From the NCBI GenBank assembly GCA_030295235.1, contig AP026137.1:372001-436000 (forward strand): a DNA stretch of 64,000 nt, in the 5' to 3' direction. The number at the start of each line of letters is the position of its first letter. Position 1 is the first letter of the stretch. The notes beneath the pieces are model-generated. The model saw only the letters and a list, made by a program, of their open reading frames with translations, had not been told where the DNA came from and did no database searches. Position numbers and translations under genes: made by a program. This document shows positions 33,001-44,109 of the stretch, in pieces. This stretch comes from Fistulifera solaris. Taxonomy: Eukaryota; Bacillariophyta; Bacillariophyceae; Naviculales; Stauroneidaceae.

Positions 33001-35819
33001 CCGATGAAGTAGACACCAAGGCACACCTTAATCCTCCCGATTCTAGGTTTTGGCTAGTCAGCGAAGTATTCGGGGACCTGTTTGAAAATGATGGGGGACA
33101 AGAGGTCGAGTTGGTGGATTTAGATTGTCAACCTTGTCGCCAGTTACAAAATGAAGCTACAAACGGTAGAAAGAAGCGCTACTTTGAGCGAGCCTTCGTG
33201 GTGATCAAGGTTCTAATGAGAACAGTATCAATCGCAAGAGCCGAAAGTGTCGATTTCCCGGTAAGTTATCCGCGAAGCGAATGCCTTTACCCGACACGTC
33301 TCACCGGCCTCAACAATCCAAAGCGCTTTCGTCTTTCGCTTTCCATTACGTATGAGTTTCTAATATTCTGCCGTACAGTGCTTAAGGTACAACAGAAGAA
33401 TTCAGTACAATCCCTTGAGGTACGTATTTCTCATTGAAGAGAGTATGTTTCATGCACTTACTGACTTGTTGTTAAAGGTTTGGAAACGGGCATGGCGTGA
33501 GATAGTGACGACTTTTGGTCCGATGAAGCGGCGATTAGAGCGAATAGGAAAAGCTATACTGCACAAAATGGAAACTCAAGGTAGAAAAGCGAAGATGCAG
33601 CTCAGTAAATTAGTGACTTTACTGCTGCACGATGAGAGGCTGTTGGTCGCCATCGAACGCGGTGACTGGACAAGGTGTGTTACTCAAATTGAGTCGGCTC
33701 TACTCAGAGCTACGATTATTGAGGAGAAAAGTGCGACGTTTTACCGAAAGACGATTTTATTCATCGTGAAGCATATTCAATCGGTCTTAACTAAGGATAA
33801 TGAAGCAGCCAATAGGAACAATGCAAAATTTGTATTGTTTCTCAAAGCAATTCAATCCCTAGCCTCTCCGCGAAGAACGCTTTTAAAGTTCCTAACACGC
33901 AATGACATTATGGAGTTCTTGGAAAGAATTCTCGTGCGCACATATTACCGCGAAGATGCTGTCACTCGCATGCTAAATATCCATGCATCAAACTTCACTT
34001 CAGTGCGTCATCTCCGAATGCTGAAAGATTTTTCGGTAGCTGGTCGCATCTGGATTCCGCTTCTCGACGCAGCAGATGAAGAATGCTCATACTTGGTATC
34101 ACACCTTCCTGAAAACTCGAAAGAATTCATGTGTCCAATATCTAGTCTTTTCTCTTTGTGCGTGGCCCAATTTCATAAAATTAACGCTGGCGACCTTTCC
34201 AAAGACTGGCTGGAATTCCTTCTAGAAGAAGATTCGGCCCGCATAATCCAGGATCTTGATATGAAGCTTATTCTATCGTTAGAGGCGTTTTCGAAGGACG
34301 TGAGGGAAATGCTTGAAGTTCTCCCTTATTATTCAAGGTAAGCAAACTATTCAGGAAATCAACGACAAATCCTCTCCCACTCACGCAATAACGTCACGAT
34401 CCAAGCATCGATGATGATTTTTTAAATTTGATAGACGAGGTTGATCTCGAACAACTAATGAAAGATGTCTCAAAGGCCATGGACGAATCTGATGACCTCT
34501 CCCAGTTTCTACGCGAAAAGGCGACGATTGCAATTGAAAGATTCTTGGTAAGTCCATCACTACAAAAAAAACATTTTGCCGTGTCACTACTCTCAAAATG
34601 TTTTTGGTCATGAACAAAAGAATTATCTGCCTAAGCTTTCGATCCCTGTAGAGCGTAGAGATCTTGGCGGTGAATTGGAGGGATGGATTCTGACTTGCCG
34701 CGGCGAAAACGGCGGTGATTTGACTCTTTCCGATGTGAATATTCGTCGAGAAAATTTGGTTTGTCAGGTCATGGGCGGTGAATCAATATTTTTTCCTATG
34801 TTCGGTGATAGCGAAGACGCTAACTCGATGAGAGATTCGATCATTCCACAGGAAGCCTACGATCCGTCTGCCGTATACGTTGAAGAGTCAATACTGGATG
34901 AGATACGCAAGCTTATTCTTCAAGCTCAGCGTCACGGTTGCTGGAAGGTCGGAGTCGGTGGGATCGGCCAGGTAAGTCTGACTGTCACGGTTTCGACAAG
35001 CTGTAGGGCTTGACTTATATTCGTTTGCTGCAGCCTGCTTCAGATAGATATATTGCCTCTGTGCTCCAAGATCTCCCTATTTCCTCTGTTCTCAATTGCG
35101 GCATCGAGCTTTGGAGAAATTTGGAAATCGATGACGATGAGTTGATGGAAATTGCCATCCGTGATGTTTCGTACCAAATTGAATTGCACAAAGACGCGGT
35201 GGAGCATGATGAGCTCAATCATGTGGGAGTAACAGACTCAACACTACCACTCGATAATCGTAAATCAACTTCTAACGAGCCACAGAAGGGGATGCGGCCT
35301 TGTCGATTCAATCCTCGCATTGACCCTACAATTCTTTTCTTAGACATGAAGAATCTCAAGTTGCATCTGGATAATTTCTTCTTCCGAATTGAAAAGAAAA
35401 AGAACCGTACTATCTTCGATCCAGTTTTCGAAGGAAGGGGTATGGTTTCATTGCAAAACTTGTCCATTCGGCTTCGAATAGAATGCGCCAAAAATAGGGT
35501 TGATCACTACAGCAACAAAGGAACAAACTGCTCCCCTGTACTACATCTGCGCGAACTTCACGTCACGCTGGAAAAGATCAAGCTTAGAATAAAAGATACT
35601 GGTTTCGGATCTGACTGGGTTTTGAACCAAGCTGTTCACGTTTTCCAGGAAGCAATTACCAAGGTTGTCGAGGATAATTTAAAGGAGCAAATCGAGGCTC
35701 AAATCAGGAAAACCATGGATATTGCAAACGCGTACTTTGTCACAAATCCACAGCTTTTTTTGAATCTTCTGGGGATTTCTCTAGACGATCTCGACGACGA
35801 CAACATATTGTGGGTCTAG
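30080..35819 (+). CDS. Very large membrane protein with putative TULIP-like lipid-binding C-terminus
   Basis: Five exons: 30080-33419, 33478-34337, 34406-34547, 34621-34971 and 35034-35819, with GT..AG introns of 58-73 bp that all keep frame, giving ~1,815 residues. Two one-base breaks are inferred, near 30115 (start context) and at GAAAGG 31238-31240 (one A restores EEKDIFWTLAKDDL). If the first break is not accepted, the first in-frame Met is at 30259. Visible parts: hydrophobic segments at nt ~30,546-30,660; long Ser/Asp-rich linker; SFGVGVLVGWR small beta module; Asp run at nt ~32,772-32,795; helical middle; C-terminus with VSLQNLSIRLRIECAK and LHLRELHVTLEKIKLRIK, alternating beta strands followed by an amphipathic helix, which resembles BPI/SMP-type lipid-binding folds and fungal DUF4449 proteins. 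I cannot name it; lipid transfer at membranes is inference. Confidence 0.62.
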
Positions 35820-36028
35820 CTTAAATGCAGTAATGACTCCTTTACTTAGGATTTACGTGACTCCATCGCGAAAAAATATGGAATGCTTTTGAAACAAGAC
35901 TTTACCGGCTGCGCTGCAGCAAACATCCGGCATTTAAACCAAGAGAATAATATAGTCTTGATTCTTCAAACGGCAGTATCAGCTCCGTTTTGTCGTCACA
36001 TTTGAGTAAATAAGTTGGATACTTCGGA

Positions 36029-36772
36029 TCAGCATGATGGTGGAGTGAGTCGTGTCTTTCGTCGACCAGAGGAAAGCCTTCGAAAATATTCTTCCATATT
36101 AAATTGTTTCATACTGGTTCTCTTTCCACTTTTATTCGATATGCTTTGCTGATCGCTTTGTGCTATCTGCATTTCCGGCAATGAAGAGCTGTTACCGCTA
36201 TTATAGACAGTTCTTATACTTCGCAATTGGTTGGTTGCATCGACGTCATCGGAATAATTGCTGGTGTCTCCTTTGCCCATTCCTCGTCTGAGTAAGAGTG
36301 CAAGCCGACTTTGCGATGACAGCCGAGCAACTGGTCTTTTGGGTAGATCATCGCTATCAATGACATTCAAGTCAAACTCTTCGCTCTGTCCGATGCTTTC
36401 CCAATCCAAAGTAACGGGCAATCCACCGGAGCAGGACGGATTATCCCCCAATATAAGTGGATAGCTACGAACACGAACTTTGCCAAAAGAAACCGACTTA
36501 GACCGGTCATCCGTTTCACCGGTTGAATCGCTATGGTCCGACACGTCCCAGTCCTTGAAAGACAAATCTGGTGAAAAGGTGTGATCGGATACATCGAGAA
36601 ACTCGCACGATACGTTTTGAGACGGAGCCATGTCGAGTTCGTTTGGAAATAGCACGGTTTTTCCTCTGTGGCTTGGAGTGAGCGATAAGATCTCACAAAG
36701 ACGGCCGAAAGTATGAGACGAGCTTTTGCTTTTCGCAGGAAAATGTTGAAAATAATGGTGTATGCAAGTCAC
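36029..36772 (-). CDS. Stramenopile orphan with LGDNPSxSxGxPVxLDWE motif
   Basis: 247 residues, single exon, first Met at 36772 (an internal Met at 36628 is an equally possible start). Most of the protein is Ser/Asp-rich and probably disordered. The middle reads VSFGKVRVRSYPLILGDNP then SCSGGLPVTLDWE, a motif I recognise from many diatom proteins of unknown function. No catalytic residues or membrane segment are visible. It converges with the large lipid-binding gene, 209 bp apart. A TGACGTCA octamer lies at 36963, ~190 bp upstream. Confidence 0.6.
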   Translation of the reverse strand: MTCIHHYFQHFPAKSKSSSHTFGRLCEILSLTPSHRGKTVLFPNELDMAPSQNVSCEFLDVSDHTFSPDLSFKDWDVSDHSDSTGETDDRSKSVSFGKVRVRSYPLILGDNPSCSGGLPVTLDWESIGQSEEFDLNVIDSDDLPKRPVARLSSQSRLALLLRRGMGKGDTSNYSDDVDATNQLRSIRTVYNSGNSSSLPEMQIAQSDQQSISNKSGKRTSMKQFNMEEYFRRLSSGRRKTRLTPPSC

Positions 36773-38617
36773 GAATGATCTTTTTAATTACTCCGCACAA
36801 AACATAAAGACTTTATGACTAAACTCGCTGCATGTCGGCAAGAACGTTGTCGGGATCGGTGATCGGTGCTCGGCTTTGTGCTCAATGCTTGCACGCGGCA
36901 AACTTCAATCTGATCAAGGAAGTACTGACACAACACCATGTGCGTAAGGACGTCGAGAAGAATGACGTCATCAGTCATTAGTCATTGTTCTCACTGTAGT
37001 TCTTAGTGTAGCTACCAGCAAGCCACAGCCACACGCCACAAGCCATCACGACAAGTGCCAACCGCAAACCGCAACCAGCAACAAAGAACAAAGAACAAAG
37101 AACCACAGAACACAGAACACACAACACAGACATACTTTGTACGTATTTCCGTAGTTCCTGTTACAGAGAACAGAAACAGAAGATAGAACTAGACATTGTC
37201 AAATTCTATCATTTTTCTTTGTTCCTTACTAGGGTATTCCTTATTCCTTATTCCTTATTTTTCTTTTGTCGCTACTGCATGCTGAATGCTGGAAAATGAA
37301 GAATGACTTACTGACTAACGGGTTAGAGTTTGCGGTTTACAGAGAGTATTTCTCCGATGATTACTTGTAACTCTCCAAAGACGAACAAGCGACAAAACAA
37401 GGCACTGGTTACTGGTTACTGGTTAATGAAAGCCAGTCCCGTTATTCCTATAATGTTGCAAATGATTATTTATGAAATAAATTTGCAATTTGCTGCTTAG
37501 AAAGCCAATAGTTTTGTTAGTATTGTTCACCCAAGACCGAAGAACAAGGCCCTGAGCAAAAACGGGCGTAGCCGTGTGTTGTGTTCTCTCTCAACAAAAT
37601 TGGGATCAACAAGTATTAAAACTCGAGGCATGAAATATAACTCCATACGGAGTAAAAACTACGATTCACGGTTGATGCCCATGTTCTATTTTTAATAATG
37701 TTGATCTCCGCCTGAATCCTGAATGGGAGAAAGAAAGAGTGACAAGTGACAAGAAACAAAAAACAAAAAAAAAACAGAACGCCTGTTAAGTTAGAGACAT
37801 GGTTGTCTGCAGTGCGTCCTCCTCTAAGTGTACATAACTGTCGGTTCTTGAAAACATTGAACCGACAACTGGCTCCTCTGTTCCGAGATACTGTTGTTGC
37901 TCGAGTTTGTCTGCTATTTTCATCGATGTGCTTGTATTACATCCTTCCTTCGATATACACGAGATACTTGCAGATTGATAGGGTCTGCAAGGGGCCTGGA
38001 TGATTTCGAGCTACATTCGCATCGAAGATTTGAGGAGTCTGACTGCCTGTTGTGGCACAGCATTCTTGCAGAAAAGTATTTGTCGTATTTTCCTTAACGT
38101 GGTGAACAAAGTCACGAAGGACACTGGTCGGTCGCATACAGAGATAGCGCGCAAAATAGAACCAAGGTTATAAACTGGTACAGCTTTAGGGCAAGAAAGA
38201 CACCATGATTAAAGTTGATTTGATTATTTTGGAATGGGTTAAGTCTTGTGGCTAGTAATCAGTCGTTTATGAGTCGTCATGAGTGCTGATGTGCCGTGCG
38301 AACATCACCTCTAGTAACTATGCGACGCTAAACGGCATCCGAGATCCGAGGTGGGCACGCAGAGGGATACGTCTACGTCATCCTTTCGAATGGCGTGTGT
38401 GTGTGTGTGTGCCATGTGCCGGAATGAATTGGATGACATTTTTTTATTGTTTGTTCATCACATGATCAGGAGTCCTTTGCAATCCTTACTTTATGGATCA
38501 TCTAAAACGAATCGTTTAGCTGGTAGTGCCGTAGACGCTCGAGCGGGATCTTTAGACAGAACACGAGTAGAGGACGAGATTTGAGAGCATCCCCGCGTAC
38601 TGAAACCGAAAAACACG
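36773..38617. other. Gene-free stretch of short tandem duplications
   Basis: 1.8 kb without a supported gene. It holds CACAGCCACACGCCACAAGC-like and AAAGAACAAAGAACAAAGAA runs (37020-37130), TTCCTTATTCCTTATTCCTT (~37235-37260), ACTGGTTACTGGTTACTGG (~37403-37424), a (GT)7-type microsatellite at ~38394-38411, and a TGACGTCA at 36963-36970. Composition resembles the 15.6-17.2 kb spacer. Confidence 0.55.
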
Positions 38618-40741
38618 ATGAGGTACCATTACGTAGCATTCAGCTTTCTCATAACAGCAAATGGGACGACTTTTGCATTTATGCCGCCTTTATCGGTGAT
38701 CAAACGAAGCAAAGCACCACATCGCGTGGCTTCCGGTACACCCGAGGGTCCAGAATCGGAATTATTCGACTTTCTCAAATCGATTGTAGAGAGACCGATC
38801 GATTGGAATGTCAATGAACCAGGGAAGTCGCCGTTTGGCTTTGACAAAAATGCGGAGCTGTGGAATGGTCGTATCGCTCAGGTGAGTTTATTGAAGGAGT
38901 CATTGGATTCTGGTCAATAGTGCATCGAACTCACTTCTTTTATTCGCATCAGATTTCCTTTGTATGGATCTTCTTACAAGAGTGGATTCAGGGAAAAGGA
39001 GTCTTACAATCTATTGTAGAAGGCGACGTCGCGAGTAATATCTCACTGGAAATGGTTTGCCTAATGTTGTTGTTTGTGAGTTTTCAATTCTGCATGCTGC
39101 CCTTCGAACAAAACGTGAAGATTCGCGTCCCTCGAGAGTGGCTCGACAACCCCACCATTTTGCAAAACGTATCCCTTCCACCCAATAATAGACCACAGCG
39201 ACCGAAACGAAAGGAAGCTGAAAAGCCTGACGTGAGAAAATGGAACTTGAATGGAGAAAAAGCACCATATGGCTTCGATGTAAATGCCGAGGTTTGGAAT
39301 GGACGAGTTGCCATGGTACGTAAACGCACATCGAATAAGTCCTCAAGTCATTTCGTCATTCGCACTCAATCTCTTGACAGGTCTGTTTTGCGTGGGTCTT
39401 TTTACAAGAATGGATACAAGATAAAGGTCTCTTAGTTGGATTAGAAGAAAAACATGGACCGAGTGAAGCAGCGCTGCTCTTGTTTATTATTGGACTCAGC
39501 GGCTTTATTACCTATTTACACAACATGTTTTCCTTGGAGGCCGAAGCGTATCGAAAATCGCGATTACCACCCACAACAGAGGCACCAAAGTCATTTAGTC
39601 CTGTGGCGAGCAGAACATTTGAGTTTGGTCAAGCGAACGGTAGAATGCCAGTTTTGAATGGGCAAAAAGTTTGCGGCCAAGTATTCCACCCAACAATATA
39701 CCCGGGCAACCAATGGCGGGAAGGGATTGGTCTCCTAATGGCTCTTATGCACCAAATGTCCCGCCAGTAAGTTTTCGGAAACAGCCTAGACCGGACGCTA
39801 TCGCACCTGGACCAAACATGACACAGACGAATTTTAGGCAGCCAGCAACTCGGGAGAGACGATTGCCGCATACAGTGGGTCAGACTAGACCCAATTTTCA
39901 ACAATCATCGCTACCACCTCCACCCTCATTTAGACGCAATTCACCACCTCCGGTCTACAGCCAAGCTGTGCCTCCTTATATGCAACAAGGAACCGATAGC
40001 GGTGTTTATCAGCAACAACAATACATAAGACAAGGGACTCGACCTTCTGGCTCTTCCTGGCTGGATAGGTCTCCAAACAATTCTGTAGAACCTCCTCGAA
40101 CTTATGATTCTCCTTCCACTCCAACGGCAGCCCCATTGAACAAGTCGATGATCCAGTCATACGAGGAGTCATTAAGGAGTATGACGAAAGAACCAACTAT
40201 TGCTATAACAGCAACAAACCAACAAGGGCTCCCATATCAAGCTTCTTCAAACCCTGAGCAACCGCCTGTTTGGCCCAATGTACCTGACACTGTCACACCA
40301 CCACGTATGCAACTATTTCAATCGGATGCACTTTCATCCGCTGCCAAAGGCGACCCTTCTTTGCTGGACCAGGTCGCACCAACGCTTCCAATGAGATCGA
40401 ATGTGGATATTGTACCACCCGAGATTAAGCCGGGTGTCCGTCCCTTCCCGAAGCCCGAGTCGTTTGCATTCAGTCTTGACACCCCAATCGCACAACTGAG
40501 AAAATCTGCTTACGAACAATCTTGGGCTGATTATAATTTGCAGCAATCTTTGGGCGATGAGTCGACAAGCGCCTCATCAGAGAATACTTCTTTTGACACA
40601 ACCGAACGAGAAGCGGCGTCACCGAATCCGGTGCCATACTCAACAGAAGAAGAATATGCACCTCGCTACCAGCCTTCGCCCTACAACATGCCGAGTCAAA
40701 AAGGCCGTAGATCGTATCTCGACACGTTAGGCCCTTCGTGA
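38618..40741 (+). CDS. Plastid LHC-like (HLIP/SEP-type) protein with two repeats and a Pro/Gln-rich tail, one frame break
   Basis: Exons 38618-38881, 38953-39315 and 39381-40741. The signal peptide ends TTFAF|MP (plastid import). Each of two modules reads GFD.NAE.WNGR.A followed by a helix ending in LQEWIQ.KG.L and then a second hydrophobic helix: GFDKNAELWNGRIAQ|ISFVW and GFDVNAEVWNGRVAM|VCFAW. The E..NGR chlorophyll-binding pattern is that of high-light-inducible and stress-enhanced LHC relatives, which bind chlorophyll transiently during photosystem repair. Both introns interrupt the same codon boundary of the module, so the modules arose by gene-segment duplication. After an A5 run at 39664-39668 (one A short) comes a ~355-residue Pro/Gln/Ser-rich tail ending SYLDTLGP. 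The fused tail is not a feature of known HLIPs. Confidence 0.75.
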
Positions 40742-40959
40742 GCAACTTCTATGCTCATCAAAATCGCTACAAATTATCGAATCGCTAACAAATTCAGAGC
40801 ATTGACTAGGACGCTTTCACCAATGCTTTTGAAAGCGTTTGAGCATTCAAATGAAACAGATGCTTCTACTGACATGACATAATTCTAACTCCCTTAAAAA
40901 TAGACGCATTATTACATGCTACTTAGCGAAGAACTAGAGTGCTGAAGTTCAATCACGTT

Positions 40960-41575
40960 TTACACGGATCCTGTTGGCTTGCCAGCAATGCTGACAAGGT
41001 TGATGCAATACCGATTTCCTTTGCTGTCGGGAAGATTGTGCCCTAGATGAGTGCCATCCAAAGATACCGTCTCCCCGAATTCCTCAAGACACGAACATTT
41101 TCCCACACGACCTCGTCATCCCGAAACGAAGGCCATCCGTGTTTGCGTGATTCTTTGACAAACTCTTCCGCGGATCGATTCTTGGGCGCGACGAACAGTG
41201 GCTTTCCTGTGACGGAATCATAAAAGTAATGGGGCCCTGCGCATTCAAAACGGCGTCTTCAAAAGTGGTCTTTTGGAAGTAACCACCGATTTCCGCAAAG
41301 TGGCGATTGTAATTGCAAATGCGATCCGCGAGTTGATTGTCGACGCCGTACAAGAGATCCGACTGCACGGGATTTGCCGACGTCCCGTGCTCTTTCTGCA
41401 CCATGATGGATTCATCACCGTACCGTATCGGGCTACCCACGGCGTTGGCGGGTGCGGCACCCACGAAAAGAGCGGCAGCACTGGATTGGAAAAAAGCTCG
41501 ACGCGAACTGTCGCTACTGCTGGACCAAGCCACAATCGATGGAAGGATAAGCAAGAGCGCAGGAAGAGTTCTCAT
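40960..41575 (-). CDS. Thylakoid-lumen MsrB-like (SelR-fold) protein, two frame breaks
   Basis: The first frame gives a signal peptide (LLLILPSIVAW) followed by a twin-arginine lumen signal, SRRAFFQSSAAALFVGAAPANA. Two one-base losses, in the run at 41222-41225 and at 41082-41083, break the rest. Read through, it continues ITFYDSVTGKPLFVAPKN, KHGWPSFRDDEVVWENVRVL, GTHLGHNLPDS, NRYCINLVSIAG and stops at 40960. These blocks match methionine-R-sulfoxide reductase: GWPSF, HLGH and the catalytic RYCIN cysteine. The zinc CxxC pairs and the resolving cysteine (CGAHLGH is here DGTHLGH) are absent. Role in repair of oxidised lumen proteins is inferred. Convergent with the HLIP-like gene. Confidence 0.72.
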
Positions 41576-41756
41576 GGCGAAAAAGAGCAGTTCAGCTGTT
41601 GAACGTATAGGTAATAAGAAACAAATAAGGAGTATAGACCCTACTGGTAATTATTATGTTTTGGTTGCAGTTTTATTTTATCCGAGAATCGAGAATGATG
41701 CCAACAAGATTGAGTCACTGCAATCACTATAAGCCTGAAATGTATATTACCTTTTG

Positions 41757-41780
41757 TTACGACTGAATTCAGTCATGAAC
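41757..41780. repeat. Palindromic-core intergenic repeat, cluster D (single core)
   Basis: TTACGACTGAATTCAGTCATGAAC contains a perfect 14-bp palindrome GACTGAATTCAGTC. It lies between the divergent MsrB-like and four-repeat genes. Confidence 0.7.
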
Positions 41781-42013
41781 TTGAAGGAAGCAACTGTATG
41801 TCAAACCTTCTCCCTACTGTAGTAAAGTTCAAGTTGATAGTTGATGGTTGCGCCCAAGAAATAAGTTGGCACCACCCATCATCATCCCAAAAAAGCCGAT
41901 CGGAAGGCAGCGAGATAGGTTGTCTTTAGAAGCCTTAGATATCTCCTTCTTCCTCGATACTTCAGTCGGAAGAGTTTTTGGAGCGGTTTCCTGGATTATC
42001 ATTTGGTTTTAGA

Positions 42014-42800
42014 ATGAAAACTAGTTTGCTCTTTGTATCCTTTTGGGCAGTCACAACGACGGCTTTCTCGCCGTCGCCAGTCACAACTTTCAACAAGAAA
42101 GCTTCCCCATGGATATTGGAAGCGAAGAAAAAGAACGGAAAATCAAAAGGAAGCAGCGTTCCGGCGAAAACATCCAAAGGATTTGGGTCGAAACCGAAGG
42201 CGGAGATGATTCGCCCTTCACCAGAGGAAGCCGCCCGCAACCTGTTGTCCTACCGCCTGTCACTGGAAGCGAAGCTTCGTACCAAAAAAGAACATAGGTC
42301 CTCAACCTGCCTCAAAGGTCTTTGCAAAGCTTCCGTCTCGTGACCCCTTCAAAGAAGAAAGGATCGCGCGTAGCTTGCTAGCTTCCCGCTTGGCTCTTCA
42401 AGCCTCGATTCGATCCAAAATTGTCGAAGATGTCGGCCCGAAGCCGACCCCTAAAATGGCTATTGAGCTTCCTCCTCGAGATCCAGTGAAAGACGAAATG
42501 AACGCTCGCAGTTTACTAGCATCTCGCCTCACATTCGAAAAAGTAGCAGCAGAAACGAAGCGAAAACGCGAACAGGAGAAGCGACAACGCGGTATTTTGA
42601 GTCATCGATTGGCGATTCAATCGAAAGCATGGGAAGTTGAGAGAGCAAAATTAGAGGCGGCTGCTGCTTTACGAAAAGCTCGACAGCAGCCCAAAGCTCC
42701 ACAGGAGGAGCAGATTCTGGCAAACAAATACAAGGCTATTGAGTGCATCGAGGAGAGAGCTTTCACTATTCTGATGGACCTTGGAATGGTCGGAGCCTAA
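42014..42800 (+). CDS. Plastid-targeted four-repeat protein of unknown function, one frame break
   Basis: About 261 residues from the ATG at 42014. The signal peptide ends TTTAF|SPSP, a plastid-import junction. Four helical repeats follow: ARNLLSYRLSLEAKL, ARSLLASRLALQASI, ARSLLASRLTFEKVA and QRGILSHRLAIQSKA, that is a [ARQ]R.[LI]L[AS].RL.[LIF][EQ] pattern every ~30-45 residues. A Lys/Arg/Glu-rich C-terminal helix and LILMDLGMVGA-like end close it. The A6 run at 42284-42289 carries one A too many; without it, RTKKNIGPQPASKVFAKLP joins the two halves. I do not recognise the family. Basic repeated helices could bind nucleic acid or another plastid component; this is a guess. Confidence 0.6.
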
Positions 42801-42877
42801 AGTTGCTCACCGATAAACACATAATTGATAAAGAAATAATAGGCTATTTCTTAACGCTAACTTGCTTGTTTGTAAAT

Positions 42878-43920
42878 TTAAACGGAAACAGTCACGGGAT
42901 CCCTAATATCTTCCATGATCTGTGCATCGAGTCCTTGTTCTCGTAGCGGACCTAAAATCGAGTTGAGCGTCACTTTACGACTACCCAAATCGGGAACTTT
43001 CGCATCAGCTCCCTCTCCATAGAAATCACAATGTTCCGTTCCTGAAGTGTACGTTATAACACACTTCATGCCGGCCCCGTTAGCTGCCCGCAATCCAATA
43101 AGACTGTCTTCAATAACAATACAAACATTGGGGTCCTCAATTCCCAATCTTTCTCGTGCTACATTGTAAATCAGTGGATCCGGTTTTTTGGCGGCAACAT
43201 CATCCCCCAGTATACACACATCTAGTTTCGCCACACGCTCCGGTCCCAGTGTGTAATCCAATGTTTGCAGCGCCGACTCTTTGGTCGATGCCGAACACAC
43301 TCCCACCGCCACCCTATCATCGGCCAACGCCTCATCCATAAGCTCCAACAACCCCGGTCGAGGTTCCGCTTGTTCTTTCATTATACGTTGATATACTTTG
43401 TTTTTGAACGTTTGCAACTGATCAATGAGTTCTTGTTGAGCCTCGAGTGTGGTTGGAGGTGGTTGATCGCCGACGTGGGGGAATGTTTGTGTCGTATTGC
43501 GAAAATAAAAGAACATTTTTGTTTGCCTCCACCGATAGAATTTTGTAAGATGTCATAGTATTCGGTCTTTTTTAATACAAGGATGTTGGTATTTGTGAAG
43601 GAAGCAGTTCGATAAGAGTGAGTCAAAGACTGAGGTGACGCATTGATGCGGCATACAGTTTTTCACGGACATACCGACCAGTGCACAGGAACACCATCAA
43701 TGGTGAGATCAAATTCTTGAAAAGCTTCATTGTAAGCCACGCGATGCAGTTCTTCCGTTTCCAGAATAACTCCGTCACAGTCGAACAGAATCGCGAATTC
43801 GAAATTCTTATTATTCGAAGCGGCTCGGGACGACGACCGCATTCCAAAGCGTGCAGTAGGAACGAACGACTGTGCGACGCCGAATAGAGAGAAGGAAGAT
43901 AGTACATAAGTCAGTTTCAT
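42878..43920 (-). CDS. HAD-superfamily sugar-phosphatase, CbbY type, plastid-targeted, one frame break
   Basis: Two exons (43675-43920 and 42878-43566) flank a 108-bp intron. The start at 43920 gives a signal peptide ending VAQSF|VP (plastid import). HAD motif I is LFDCDGVILETEELHR, II is GVCSAST, III is KKPDP and IV is VIEDSLIGLRAANGAGM. EYYDILQNSIGGGKQK after the joint is the CbbY cap signature. The T5 run at 43516-43520 is one base short: restoring it joins GGGKQK to MFFYF. Plant CbbY dephosphorylates xylulose-1,5-bisphosphate, a Rubisco inhibitor, so a role in protecting carbon fixation is likely. A TGACGTCA octamer lies 120 bp upstream. Confidence 0.85.
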
Positions 43921-44038
43921 GTTGTTGCGAGTGAGTGATAAGCGAATGCGAAAGCAATGATAATACCTGGTAAGCAAAAATGCATCTCGACGAGAAAAAA
44001 GTTGAGAGAGAGAAAAAAGGTGACACGCTTTGGTGCAC

Positions 44039-44046
44039 TGACGTCA
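44039..44046. promoter_or_regulatory. TGACGTCA bZIP-type palindrome upstream of CbbY gene
   Basis: Perfect octamer 119 bp upstream of the CbbY-type start. Similar octamers sit at 18547, 36963 and 61225, all intergenic. Confidence 0.45.
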
Positions 44047-44109
44047 TCGCCTCTACGACAACGCATACTGTAGTCCAATAGGTACCGGTATAGCGTATAA
44101 CCTCAACTT

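Noticed and set aside
38394-38412. GT microsatellite inside an ORF (38283-38465) as a gene
   Set aside because: Short ORF with repeat-driven residues and no conserved feature.
43381-43626. Separate short gene containing EYYDILQNSIGGGKQK
   Set aside because: This segment is the missing part of the CbbY second exon, separated only by the T5 break.
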